Shown here piece by piece: positions 24,634 through 33,300 of a stretch of DNA of 64,000 nucleotides. The stretch's first letter is position 1, and each line of letters begins with the position of its first letter. The notes below the pieces were generated by a model. It worked only from the letters and a program-made list of their open reading frames with translations. It made no database searches and was not told where the DNA came from. The translations under genes were made by a program, and so were the position numbers. This stretch comes from Tsuneonella rigui. GTDB taxonomy: Bacteria; Pseudomonadota; Alphaproteobacteria; Sphingomonadales; Sphingomonadaceae. The DNA lies in assembly GCF_003958625.1 (NCBI RefSeq), contig NZ_RSEL01000028.1:229501-293500 (forward strand). Direction: 5' to 3'.

Positions 24634-26484
24634 ATGTCTGCAGCGCTGACCTTGTTGCCCGCACTGGCGTTCGCCATGCAGGCCGGCGCGCCCGCCGAGG
24701 AGCCGGCCCCGCCGCAAGAACAAACTGCACCGGCAAGCGATGAGGATAACGGACCGCCGCCGGTCGACAACGAATCGATCGAAGGCCGCCGCCGGCCGGG
24801 CTACGACGCCGAACTCCCCGACCAACTGCGCCAGACCAACCACGGCGCGGTGCGCGCGCCGCCGCCCGAGGCGTTTCCGACCGACCAGATCCCGATTCCC
24901 GACCGCTGGCGTCTGATCGAGAGCCTGGGCGTGGTGAAGGAACGCTGGTTCGATCCCTACCACCAGAACACGCTTAAGGGTGACCGGCCGCTCAAGCCCG
25001 AGAAGTGGCCCTTCATCACCGGCGACGACTGGTTCTTCTCCGCCAGCGCGGTGAGCGACACCGTGATCGAGCCGCGCACCTTCCCCATACCCGTCGGCGT
25101 GCAGACCACCCAGCGGCCCGACAGCCTCGACATATTCGGCAAGGATGCGAGCTACGTCCTGTCGCAGACCTTCATCGTCGGTGCCGCGCTGACCAAGGGC
25201 TCGACGGCGTTCAAGCCGCCCGAGATCGAATACCGGGTCTCCCTCGCGTTCAACATGAACTACGTGAACGTGCCCGAGCGGCGCGTGCTGTTCGTCGAGC
25301 CGTCGAAGCCCAGCAACCGGTTCGACCGCTTCCTGGGAGTGCAGGAAGCCTTCATCGACTACCACATCCGCAACGTCTCGGACCGCTACGACTTCGATTC
25401 CATTCGCGTCGGCATCCAGCCGTTCCAGGCCGACTTCCGCGGCTTCCTGTTCAACGACCAGCAGCTCGGCATCCGGCTGTTCGGCAACCGCGACGGCAAT
25501 CGCTTCCAGTACAACCTGGCGGCGTTCTGGCGGCTGGAGAAGGACACCAATTCCGGCCTTAACGCGGTGCTGCAGCGTCCGCGCGACGATTTCCTGTTCA
25601 TCGCCAACGTCTATCGCCAGGACTTCCTGATCCCCGCGCTGACCAGCCAGGTCACCGTCGCCTACAACATGAACCGTGAGGGCGACGAGTTCTATATCGA
25701 CGACAACGGCTTCCCCGCGCGCCCCTCACTGCTGGGCGACCTGCGCCCGCGCAACTACGATGTCGTCTATGTCGGCTATAACGCGGATGGGCGGATCGGC
25801 CGCATCAACCTGACCGCGAGCGCCTACGGCGCGTTCGGGCAGGATCGCTACAGCTTCTTCACCAGCCGCTCCGCGGAAATCCGCAGCTTCTTCGCCGCGG
25901 CGGAGGCGAGCTATGACCAGGACTGGATCCGCGTGCGCCTGTCGGGCCTGTGGGCGAGCGGCGACCACGATCCCTATGATGACCGCGAGACCGGCTTCGA
26001 CGCGGTGTTCGAGAACCCGGTCTTCGCGGGAGCGGACACGAGCTACTGGATCCGCCAATCCATCCCCTTCGCCGGCGGCGGACGCGCGGTATTCCTCAAC
26101 GGCCGCAACGGCGTCCTCAATTCGCTGCGCTCGTCGAAGGAGCAAGGGCAGTCGAACTTCAACAACCCCGGCACCATGCTGGTCGGCGCGGGCGGCGATT
26201 TCGATCTGACGCCGACTTTCCGCCTGTCGACCAACGCCAACCATTTGTGGTTCGAGAATACCTCGTCGCTCGAAGCGTTGCGCAACGAAGGCTCGATCCC
26301 GCGCGACATCGGGTGGGACCTGTCCGCCGCGGCGATCTGGCGGCCCAAGGCGACGCAGAACATCGTCGCGCGCCTGTCGGCGGCGGCGCTGCTGCCGGGC
26401 AAGGGCTTTCGCGACCTGTTCGATAACTCCAACGGCAACCGAAACTACTATTCGGTGCTCGCCAACGTGATCCTGAGCTACTGA
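24634..26484 (+). CDS. Outer-membrane beta-barrel protein paired with a decahaem cytochrome
   Basis: A 616-residue protein. I choose ATG 24634 (AGGGGGAGG upstream) because it gives a signal peptide (MSAALTLLPALAFAMQAGA). After a Pro/Glu-rich linker (to about residue 75), the protein shows alternating amphipathic strands with many aromatic residues, for example RVGIQPFQADFRGFLFND, FQYNLAAFWRLE, VTVAYNMNREG and RVRLSGLWASGD. It ends in NVILSY, a typical aromatic barrel terminus. I do not recognise a named family; it resembles alginate-porin/OprD-sized or MtrB-like barrels only in general architecture. The stop overlaps the next gene (TGATG), so it is made with the decahaem cytochrome and may sheathe it as a porin-cytochrome conduit. 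Confidence 0.75.
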   Translation: MSAALTLLPALAFAMQAGAPAEEPAPPQEQTAPASDEDNGPPPVDNESIEGRRRPGYDAELPDQLRQTNHGAVRAPPPEAFPTDQIPIPDRWRLIESLGVVKERWFDPYHQNTLKGDRPLKPEKWPFITGDDWFFSASAVSDTVIEPRTFPIPVGVQTTQRPDSLDIFGKDASYVLSQTFIVGAALTKGSTAFKPPEIEYRVSLAFNMNYVNVPERRVLFVEPSKPSNRFDRFLGVQEAFIDYHIRNVSDRYDFDSIRVGIQPFQADFRGFLFNDQQLGIRLFGNRDGNRFQYNLAAFWRLEKDTNSGLNAVLQRPRDDFLFIANVYRQDFLIPALTSQVTVAYNMNREGDEFYIDDNGFPARPSLLGDLRPRNYDVVYVGYNADGRIGRINLTASAYGAFGQDRYSFFTSRSAEIRSFFAAAEASYDQDWIRVRLSGLWASGDHDPYDDRETGFDAVFENPVFAGADTSYWIRQSIPFAGGGRAVFLNGRNGVLNSLRSSKEQGQSNFNNPGTMLVGAGGDFDLTPTFRLSTNANHLWFENTSSLEALRNEGSIPRDIGWDLSAAAIWRPKATQNIVARLSAAALLPGKGFRDLFDNSNGNRNYYSVLANVILSY

Positions 26485-29400
26485 TGCGCTTCGACCGCCT
26501 CCTCATGCTGTTCGCCGCGTTGCTGCTGGCCTGCGCCACCGCGTGGTCGGCGAGCGAGGCCTCTGAAGGCGAGGCACCGGTCCAGCGCACTTATGTCGCC
26601 TACCCCGCCGCGCCGGTCACCCAGTCGGTCGAGGACATGGCGGCGAAATCCGATGGCTGCACATCGTGCCACGTCGCCAGCGATGCGCCGACGATGCACC
26701 TGTCGACCGCGGTGCGCCTCGGCTGCGCGGACTGTCACGGCGGCGACCCGGCGGTGATGGGCAACCCGCAGCTCAAGCGCGACGATCCGGCCTACGTTGC
26801 GGCGCGTGAGAAGGCGCACGTGTTGCCGCGTTATCCGGGCAGCTGGCACTATCCGTCCTCGGCGAACCCCAAGGAGAGCTACGCGCTGCTCAACCGCGAA
26901 GCGCCCGAGTTCGTCCGCTTCGTCAATCCGAGCGACTACCGCGTCGCGCGCGAAGCGTGCGGGGCGTGCCACATGCCCGTTATCGAGGCCGCCGAGCGGT
27001 CGATCATGTCCACCGCCTCGATGTTCTTCGGCGGGGCATCGTACAACAACGGCATCATCCCTTATAAGAACTACATCTTCGGTGAGGCCTACACGCGCGA
27101 TGGCGAGCCGGCGAAGATCGTCTCCGCCGGCGACCCGCCGGGCACCCTGACCGAGCGCCAGAAGAAGCGCGGCGCACTCGCCGAACTCTACCCGCTGCCG
27201 ACCTGGCAGGTGACCCCGCCGGGCGATGTGTTCCGGGTGTTCGAGGGCGGCGGGCGGGTGATCAACCCGACCTTTGCCGAGACCGGCCTGCCCAACCCTA
27301 CCGGATCGATCCAGCGGCTGGATGAGCCCGGCCGGCCGGACCTCAAGCAATCGAACCGCGGGCCCGGCACCGGCCTGCGCGTGGCGATCCCGATCCTCAA
27401 CGTCCACAAGACCCGCCTCAACGATCCGCTGACCTGGTTCATGGGCACCAACGACCAGCCAGGCGATTACCGCCATTCGGGCTGCGCGACTTGCCACGTG
27501 GTCTACGCCAACGACCGCGAGCCGCGGCACTCGCTGACATATGCGGCTTATGGCCGCGACGGACAGTCGATCACCGCCGATCCGACCATCGCCGACAAGA
27601 CCGAGCATGCGGCTGCCGGAAGCCACGGCGCGCTCAAGGGTGACGGCAGCGAATACGGCGAGGAGGACGAGCACGCCGCGGACGACCGGGAGAAGGGTCA
27701 CCCGCTCCAGCACGTGTTCACGCGCTCGATCCCGACCGCGCAGTGCATGAGCTGCCACATGCACCAGCCGAACATGTTCCTCAATTCGTACCTCGGCTAC
27801 ACCATGTGGGACTACGAGGCCGACGCGCCCTCGATGTGGCCCAAGCAGCAGAAGTATCCGACCGCTGCCGAAATCCGCGCGGTCAACGAGCGCAATCCCG
27901 AAGGCGCGGCACCGCGTGGTAACTGGGCGGACGAGGATTTCCTGCGCAACGTCTACGATCTCAATCCCACGCTCAAGGACACCCAGTTCGCCGACTACCA
28001 CGGCCACGGGTGGAACTTCCGCGGGGTGTTCAAGCGCGACCGGGCGGGCAACCTGCTCGACAAGGATGGCAATATCGTCAGCCCCGACGATCCGGAAAAG
28101 TGGCGCAAGGAAGGCGAAGGCAAGTTCGTCCCGCCGGGCGTGAACCCCGGCAAGACCGTGCACCTGATGGACATCCACGCCGAGAAAGGCATGCAGTGCG
28201 CAGACTGCCACTTCGCGCAGGACAGCCACGGGAACGGGCTGATCTATGGCGAGGTCGCGAACGCGGTCGAGATCGGCTGCAAGGACTGCCACGGCACCGC
28301 CGACGCCTACCCCAATCTGTTCACCAGCGGCCCGGCGGCCCCGCCGCGCGGCAACAACCTGTCGTTGCTACGCAACCCCGACGGCCAGCGGAGGTTCGAG
28401 TGGACCTACGACAGCATGGGCCGCCAGCAGCTGATCCAGCGCTCGATCGTCGATCCCAAGCTCGAATGGCGGGTGAGCCTGGTCAAGGACAGCGTCGACC
28501 CCGGCAACCCGCACTTCAACGCCAAGGCGGCGCGCGCCAAGCTGATGAGCAAGGCGGGCGCGGAAGACGGGCAGTTCGCGTTCGGCGCCGGCATCAGCCC
28601 CGAGAACCGCGCGCACCGTGACGGCGAGATGGCGTGCTTCACCTGTCACCTCTCGTGGACCACCAGCTGCGGCGGCTGCCACCTGCCGATCGAGGCGAAC
28701 TGGAAGACCGAGAACCACCACGACCAGGGCGAGACCACGCGCAACTTCGCGACCTACAACCCGCAGGTCGCGCGCGACGACATGTTCCAGCTCGGCAAGC
28801 ACATGACCACCAAGGGCAACGAGGTGGCGCCGGTGCGCTCCAGCTCGGCGCTCGTGCTGTCGTCGACCAACTTGAACCGAGAGCGGATCTACATCCAGCA
28901 ACCGCCCGTGAGCGCGATCGGGTTCTCCAGCCAGGCCTTCGCGCCGCACTTTCCGCACACCGTTCGCACGACCGAGACCAAGACCTGCTCGGACTGCCAC
29001 CTGAGCGACAAGGACGACAACAACGCCATCATGGCGCAGTTGCTCTTGCTCGGAACCAACTACGTGAATTTCGTCGGCCTCAATGCTTGGACCGGGCTGG
29101 AGGGCGGCATCCAAGCGACCCGCGTCACCGAATGGGAAGAACCGCAGGCGGTGCTCGGCAGCTACCTGCACAAATACGCCTACCCCGATTTCTACACCCA
29201 GTTCGTCGAGGGGCAAGGCCGCGAATTGAAGGACTGGACCCGCGGCAAGACCTTGGGCGCCGGCCTGTCGGGCGAAGCCAACCCACTCGAACGCTTCGCC
29301 AACGTGGTTGAGGGGACCGGCGACAAGGTCGGCTGCCTGCAACTCCGCGGCGAGTACATGTACGTCGCGGAAGGGAAAGGCGGCTTCCGGGTCTATGACG

Positions 29401-30497
29401 TGGCGGCGATCGCCAACAAGGGCTTCTCCGAACGCATCACCACCGCGCCGTTCTCGCCGCTGGGCCAGGACACCCGCGTGAAGAGCAAGGACGCCACCTG
29501 CATGGCGCTCCCCACCAACCAGCCGATCAACCCCTTGCGCAACACCCCCGAGATGCGCGCGATGAACCAGGAGCAGGCGTTCGAACCGATCTACAACTAC
29601 GCCGCGATCACGGACTCTGTCGAAGGGCTGATCCTGGTCGACATCACCACGCTCGCCGATGGCAACTTCCGCAACAACAAGCTGAAGCGCGCCGTCACCT
29701 GGAATCCCGACGGGGTGCTCAATGATGCGCGGCACATCGTGCTGGCGGGCGAGGTTGCCTACATCACCGCCGCGCAGGGGCTGGTGACGGTCGGGCTGCA
29801 CGACCCGCTCCATCCCCAGGTTGAATCGATTGTGCCCCTAGATGACGCTCGCGCGAGCGCGCTCCAGTTCCGCTATCTGTGGGTCACCACGCGCGAAGGC
29901 GTGCAACTGCTCGACGTCACCGACCTGCGCCATCCGGTGCTGGTGCCCGAGGCGACCGTGCCGCTGGCCGACGCTCGCCGGCTCTACGTCGCCCGTACCT
30001 ACGCCTACGTCGCCGCCAAAGGCGACGGGCTGGTGATCCTCGACGTGACCAACCCGCGCGCGCCCAGCGTGTACCGCAAGGAAACGTTCGACGGCCGCTT
30101 GAACGATGCCGAGGACGTGGTGGTCGCCTCCACCAACGCCTCGCTGTTCGCCTACGTCGCCGACGGCCGCAACGGGATGAAGGTGATCCAGCTTACCTCA
30201 CCGTCAAGCCAGCCCAACTTCTACGGCTTTAGCCCCGCGCCGATGCCCGAGCTAATCGCTTGGGCGCGCACGCCCTCGCCCGCGCTGGCGATGTCGAAGG
30301 GCCTCGACCGCGACCGCGCGGTGGACGAGACCGGCGGCCAGATCGCCGTGTTCGGCCGTCTCGGCTCGCGCCCGTTCAACCGCAGCGAGATGGAAAAGCT
30401 GTTCCTGACCTCGAAGGGCGTGCCGTGGAAGGTCAGCGATACGCCCGACATGAATCGCTGGGTGCCCGGCGCGGGGCCGGTGGTGGCGGAGCGCTAA
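26484..30497 (+). CDS. Decahaem c-type cytochrome with C-terminal LVIVD repeats
   Basis: A 1337-residue exported cytochrome. The N-terminus MRFDRLLMLFAALLLACATA has a Cys at 17 preceded by LLA, so it is either a lipoprotein or a signal-peptidase I substrate. Ten CXXCH motifs lie between about residues 59 and 840: CTSCH, CADCH, CGACH, CATCH, CMSCH, CADCH, CKDCH, CFTCH, CGGCH and CSDCH. The last 400 residues contain LVIVD-type strands (MYVAEGKGGFRVYDVA, LWVTTREGVQLLDVTD, AYVAAKGDGLVILDVTNP, YVADGRNGMKVIQL), predicted to form a beta-propeller-like domain. The gene is translationally coupled to the preceding barrel. A surface or periplasmic terminal reductase or electron-output role is plausible; the substrate is unknown. 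Confidence 0.9.
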   Translation: MRFDRLLMLFAALLLACATAWSASEASEGEAPVQRTYVAYPAAPVTQSVEDMAAKSDGCTSCHVASDAPTMHLSTAVRLGCADCHGGDPAVMGNPQLKRDDPAYVAAREKAHVLPRYPGSWHYPSSANPKESYALLNREAPEFVRFVNPSDYRVAREACGACHMPVIEAAERSIMSTASMFFGGASYNNGIIPYKNYIFGEAYTRDGEPAKIVSAGDPPGTLTERQKKRGALAELYPLPTWQVTPPGDVFRVFEGGGRVINPTFAETGLPNPTGSIQRLDEPGRPDLKQSNRGPGTGLRVAIPILNVHKTRLNDPLTWFMGTNDQPGDYRHSGCATCHVVYANDREPRHSLTYAAYGRDGQSITADPTIADKTEHAAAGSHGALKGDGSEYGEEDEHAADDREKGHPLQHVFTRSIPTAQCMSCHMHQPNMFLNSYLGYTMWDYEADAPSMWPKQQKYPTAAEIRAVNERNPEGAAPRGNWADEDFLRNVYDLNPTLKDTQFADYHGHGWNFRGVFKRDRAGNLLDKDGNIVSPDDPEKWRKEGEGKFVPPGVNPGKTVHLMDIHAEKGMQCADCHFAQDSHGNGLIYGEVANAVEIGCKDCHGTADAYPNLFTSGPAAPPRGNNLSLLRNPDGQRRFEWTYDSMGRQQLIQRSIVDPKLEWRVSLVKDSVDPGNPHFNAKAARAKLMSKAGAEDGQFAFGAGISPENRAHRDGEMACFTCHLSWTTSCGGCHLPIEANWKTENHHDQGETTRNFATYNPQVARDDMFQLGKHMTTKGNEVAPVRSSSALVLSSTNLNRERIYIQQPPVSAIGFSSQAFAPHFPHTVRTTETKTCSDCHLSDKDDNNAIMAQLLLLGTNYVNFVGLNAWTGLEGGIQATRVTEWEEPQAVLGSYLHKYAYPDFYTQFVEGQGRELKDWTRGKTLGAGLSGEANPLERFANVVEGTGDKVGCLQLRGEYMYVAEGKGGFRVYDVAAIANKGFSERITTAPFSPLGQDTRVKSKDATCMALPTNQPINPLRNTPEMRAMNQEQAFEPIYNYAAITDSVEGLILVDITTLADGNFRNNKLKRAVTWNPDGVLNDARHIVLAGEVAYITAAQGLVTVGLHDPLHPQVESIVPLDDARASALQFRYLWVTTREGVQLLDVTDLRHPVLVPEATVPLADARRLYVARTYAYVAAKGDGLVILDVTNPRAPSVYRKETFDGRLNDAEDVVVASTNASLFAYVADGRNGMKVIQLTSPSSQPNFYGFSPAPMPELIAWARTPSPALAMSKGLDRDRAVDETGGQIAVFGRLGSRPFNRSEMEKLFLTSKGVPWKVSDTPDMNRWVPGAGPVVAER

Positions 30498-30508
30498 TCC
30501 TTCCCACC

Positions 30509-30595
30509 CGTCATCCCCGCGCAGGCGGGGATCCATCTGCAGCCTGCGCGTCAACTCCTGCGCTGGATGGATTCCCGCCTTCGCGGAAATGACGG
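30509..30595. repeat. Intergenic palindromic repeat (GTCATCCCCGC type)
   Basis: CCGTCAT at 30509-30515 pairs with ATGACGG at 30589-30595. Internal arms also pair: CCCGC(gcag)GCGGGG at 30516-30530, and CCCGCcttcgcGG at about 30574-30586. GGATCCATC/GATGGATTC pair as well, giving an extended imperfect hairpin of 87 bases. It fills the space between two convergent genes. This sequence type is a familiar high-copy intergenic repeat in proteobacterial genomes, including sphingomonads. It could end transcription on both strands. Confidence 0.75.
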
Positions 30596-30652
30596 ATTAG
30601 GAGATGGGCATCAGCGGCGGCGTGTGATGGCCCGCCGCACAGGGCCGGAGCC

Positions 30653-31510
30653 TCAATCCCTGGGTCCGCGCTCGCCGAACATGTCGTGGATCATCGGTTG
30701 CAGCTTGTCGGTGTAGTGCGCCAGCGCGTGCCAGCCGCTGACATCCTCGTAGTGGCTGATCAGCGTCTCGCCGTCCCAGCGGTGCAGCGCATAGCGTGGA
30801 GGCTCGGTGGTGATGAGATCGCGCCCGTCGGGGTGGTGCATATCGACCGGGCGCAGGTCCATCGCCACCAGCGGCGCGACCGAGCTCGTCACACTCAGCG
30901 GGATCCCGCGAAAGGTGGTTGAAATCGGGCGGTGAAGATGCCCGCAATGGATCGCCACGATCTGGTCCTGGCCTGACACGACCGCGCCAAAGCGCGCGAT
31001 CCAGTCCTCGTCTGCGGCCGGGTCCATCCAGTCGATCCCGCTCACCACCGGCGGGTGGTGCATGAAGATTACGGTCGGCGTGTCGGGATGCGCGGCGAGC
31101 TCGTCCGCCAACCACTTCGCGCGCGCGCCGCAGAACGCGCCGCCGTGCCGGCCCGGCTCCAGCGTATCGAGCAGGATCAGCCGCAGCCCGCCCGCGTCGA
31201 CCGCGTAGTGCACGAACCCGCCCTCGCCGCGCACGTTGGGGAAAGCGCGAAACAGCCCTTCGCGGCTGTCGTGATTGCCGACCATCGGCCAGACGGGGAA
31301 CGGGCAGGCCTCGAGCAGCGCGGCAGCATCCTCGAAACTCTCGACATCGCCGTTGTCAGTGATGTCGCCTGATACCACCAGCATATCGGGCCGGTTGGGA
31401 CCGGCCAGCAGACGCGCAAGCGTCGCGCGGAAGCGCCGCAGGTTGAGCTCTTCCGGCTCCTCCTCGGGATCGAAGCCGATATGGATATCGGTCAGCTGCG
31501 CAATCAGCAT
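30653..31510 (-). CDS. Class III (CpdA-like) metallophosphoesterase, probable cyclic-nucleotide phosphodiesterase
   Basis: A 285-residue cytoplasmic protein. All signature metal-binding blocks of the calcineurin-like class III phosphodiesterases are visible: AQLTDIHIG (DxH), VVSGDITDNGD (GD), MVGNHDSREG (GNHD), VIFMHHPPV and CGHLHRP. CpdA enzymes of this type hydrolyse cAMP, though some members prefer other phosphoesters. I favour ATG 31510 (GGGGGG 7-12 bases upstream) over GTG 31516. It is the last gene of a four-gene leftward operon and lies 28 bases after the FHA/decahaem cytochrome. The first gene of that operon carries two cNMP-binding domains, which supports cAMP as the substrate. Confidence 0.85.
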   Translation of the reverse strand: MLIAQLTDIHIGFDPEEEPEELNLRRFRATLARLLAGPNRPDMLVVSGDITDNGDVESFEDAAALLEACPFPVWPMVGNHDSREGLFRAFPNVRGEGGFVHYAVDAGGLRLILLDTLEPGRHGGAFCGARAKWLADELAAHPDTPTVIFMHHPPVVSGIDWMDPAADEDWIARFGAVVSGQDQIVAIHCGHLHRPISTTFRGIPLSVTSSVAPLVAMDLRPVDMHHPDGRDLITTEPPRYALHRWDGETLISHYEDVSGWHALAHYTDKLQPMIHDMFGERGPRD

Positions 31511-31538
31511 CGCCACACCCCCCTGAAGCGCGCCCTCG

Positions 31539-33293
31539 TCACGGCCCTTGTGGCCGATCCGGCGGGCGGCTCATAGCCACCTTTCGTTGTGTATTCCCTA
31601 TCTCGACCGGCGGGAGGCTGCCGCGCGGGTGATAGCTGTGACACATCGCGCAGCTCGAAGCGACTTTCGGCTTCTTCGCATCCTCGCCCAAGTGGCAGGT
31701 CCGGCAAGTCTTGATGTCGGGCAGCAGCAGGTCGCTCGCGGAGCTGGACTGTGAGGCCGCGTGGCAAGTCGCGCACTTCTCCTTCTTGTGGTCGGCATGG
31801 TCGAACCACCCGTTCGACATGTAGCGCGCCGGCTGCGTGACCGGCAGCACGCCGTTGCCGCCCGGATAGTGGCACTCGCTGCACACCCCGCCGACTGAAA
31901 GCATCCGCGAGGCGAGCGGCACCGATGCGCGCTGCGGCGGCGCGAAGTTGCCGTAATAGAGCCCGCCCGGCGCATACTCGCCCGGACGCCGCCGGCCGCT
32001 GGCGATCGGCCGCCGCGGCGCGCGGTCGGCACCGGCGAGGGCCGCGCGCATCTTGCCGATGTCGCCATGCGGCAGGGTGCGGAAGTTGCCGCCGGAGCGA
32101 TCATAGACGAGGCTGTGGCAACTGCCGCAACTGGTCTCCATCACCACCGGCTGGAAACGCAAGCCGTCCTTGGTCGGCTTGTGGCAACTCGCGCAGTCGA
32201 GCGGCTTGCCGTAGCCCGCGCGCGCACCCAGCCGCATCGCCATCCGCGACGGCCCGCCGCCGGGGCGGAGGTGCAGCGCATGGGGGAACTTGATCCCGTT
32301 GAAGGTCTTGGGGTGCGCCGACAGCGCGACGCGCTGCGCCTTCTCCTGGCCCGGCTGGGTCAAAACGGCCGCCTGGAAGCCCGGGTGCACTTTGCCGAAG
32401 TCCGAGGCGTTGCCCAGCGGGGTCTTCAGCCGATCGTCCATCGTGCCGTGGCAATCGGCGCAGAACTTCTGCGCGGGCGGCTTCATCCGCCCTTCGCCCT
32501 CGTGCTCGGTGTGGCAGTCGGTGCAGGCACCCGCGCCCGGCTTGTGGAACACGTCCGCCACCTCGCGCTGGAGCTGGTCGCCCCACGACATCGGCCCGCG
32601 CGCGAGGGTCAGCTTGGGCCGCGCGGCGTGGTCGCCGATCGTCTGGTGGCAGGTGAGGCAGGCCTCATCCCGCACCGCGACGAAAGCGTCGGTGTGGCAG
32701 GACTCGCAATTGCCCTCGAGCTTGTGATGCGCGGTGCTGAGCGCCCCCGGCGTCCAGCTCGCGTCCATCAGCACCTGGCCGGGCTTGTCGGGATCGGGCT
32801 TCACCCGCTCGCGGTGCGTGAACGACCAGATGGGGATCGCGAGGAAGGCGAGGAAGATGGCGACCAGCAGCACCCACGCGACCGGCCGCTTGCCGGGAAG
32901 TGCGCTCGCGAGAGTGAAGCCGTGCGTGCCATCGCCCTTGCCACCTTCGCGCTGCTCGCGCTTGCGAAGGGTCACCTCGAACTCGCCGTCCGGCCCGGCG
33001 GCGAAATCGAGCCGGTAGGCGCCGAGCACCAGCTCCGCCGAGCCGTCGTCGTCGGTCTCGAGCTGGCGAGTGCGGCCGTTGAGCGTGAAGCCCAGCGTGC
33101 CCATCGCCTCGAAAGTCAGCGCGCGGCCTTCGGCGGTCACCCGCACATGGTGCTGCTCGACCGCGAGGTCGGGGATGGCGATATCGTTTTCCGCCGAACG
33201 TCCGATCGTCAGGACATTGCCCTCGATCATCCGCTCGCGGACGATCTCGCGCCCGGTGGCGGTCGTATCGACCTGGCGAAGGCGGAAGCTCAC
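31539..33293 (-). CDS. FHA-like domain / single helix / decahaem cytochrome c fusion
   Basis: A 584-residue inner-membrane protein. Residues about 25-100 form an FHA-like domain (LTIGRSAENDIAIPDLAVEQHHV and TLNGRTRQLE). One helix at about 138-157 (VAWVLLVAIFLAFLAIPIW) should place FHA in the cytoplasm and the rest in the periplasm. Ten CXXCH motifs follow: CESCH, CLTCH, CTDCH, CADCH, CASCH, CGSCH, CSECH, CATCH, CRTCH and CAMCH. In the FHA motif the usual Ser before the conserved His is Glu46, so phosphothreonine binding may be lost. The start is GTG 33293, with GGTGAG upstream. The gene begins 7 bases after the cytochrome b stop. It likely takes electrons from the b protein. Confidence 0.88.
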   Translation of the reverse strand: MSFRLRQVDTTATGREIVRERMIEGNVLTIGRSAENDIAIPDLAVEQHHVRVTAEGRALTFEAMGTLGFTLNGRTRQLETDDDGSAELVLGAYRLDFAAGPDGEFEVTLRKREQREGGKGDGTHGFTLASALPGKRPVAWVLLVAIFLAFLAIPIWSFTHRERVKPDPDKPGQVLMDASWTPGALSTAHHKLEGNCESCHTDAFVAVRDEACLTCHQTIGDHAARPKLTLARGPMSWGDQLQREVADVFHKPGAGACTDCHTEHEGEGRMKPPAQKFCADCHGTMDDRLKTPLGNASDFGKVHPGFQAAVLTQPGQEKAQRVALSAHPKTFNGIKFPHALHLRPGGGPSRMAMRLGARAGYGKPLDCASCHKPTKDGLRFQPVVMETSCGSCHSLVYDRSGGNFRTLPHGDIGKMRAALAGADRAPRRPIASGRRRPGEYAPGGLYYGNFAPPQRASVPLASRMLSVGGVCSECHYPGGNGVLPVTQPARYMSNGWFDHADHKKEKCATCHAASQSSSASDLLLPDIKTCRTCHLGEDAKKPKVASSCAMCHSYHPRGSLPPVEIGNTQRKVAMSRPPDRPQGP

Positions 33294-33300
33294 GCCGCGC

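Noticed and set aside
24488-24736. N-terminal extension of the DUF4331 gene and of the barrel gene into the divergent region
   Set aside because: Both extensions would overlap head to head, lack export signals, and read as basic low-complexity sequence; internal starts have ribosome sites and signal peptides.
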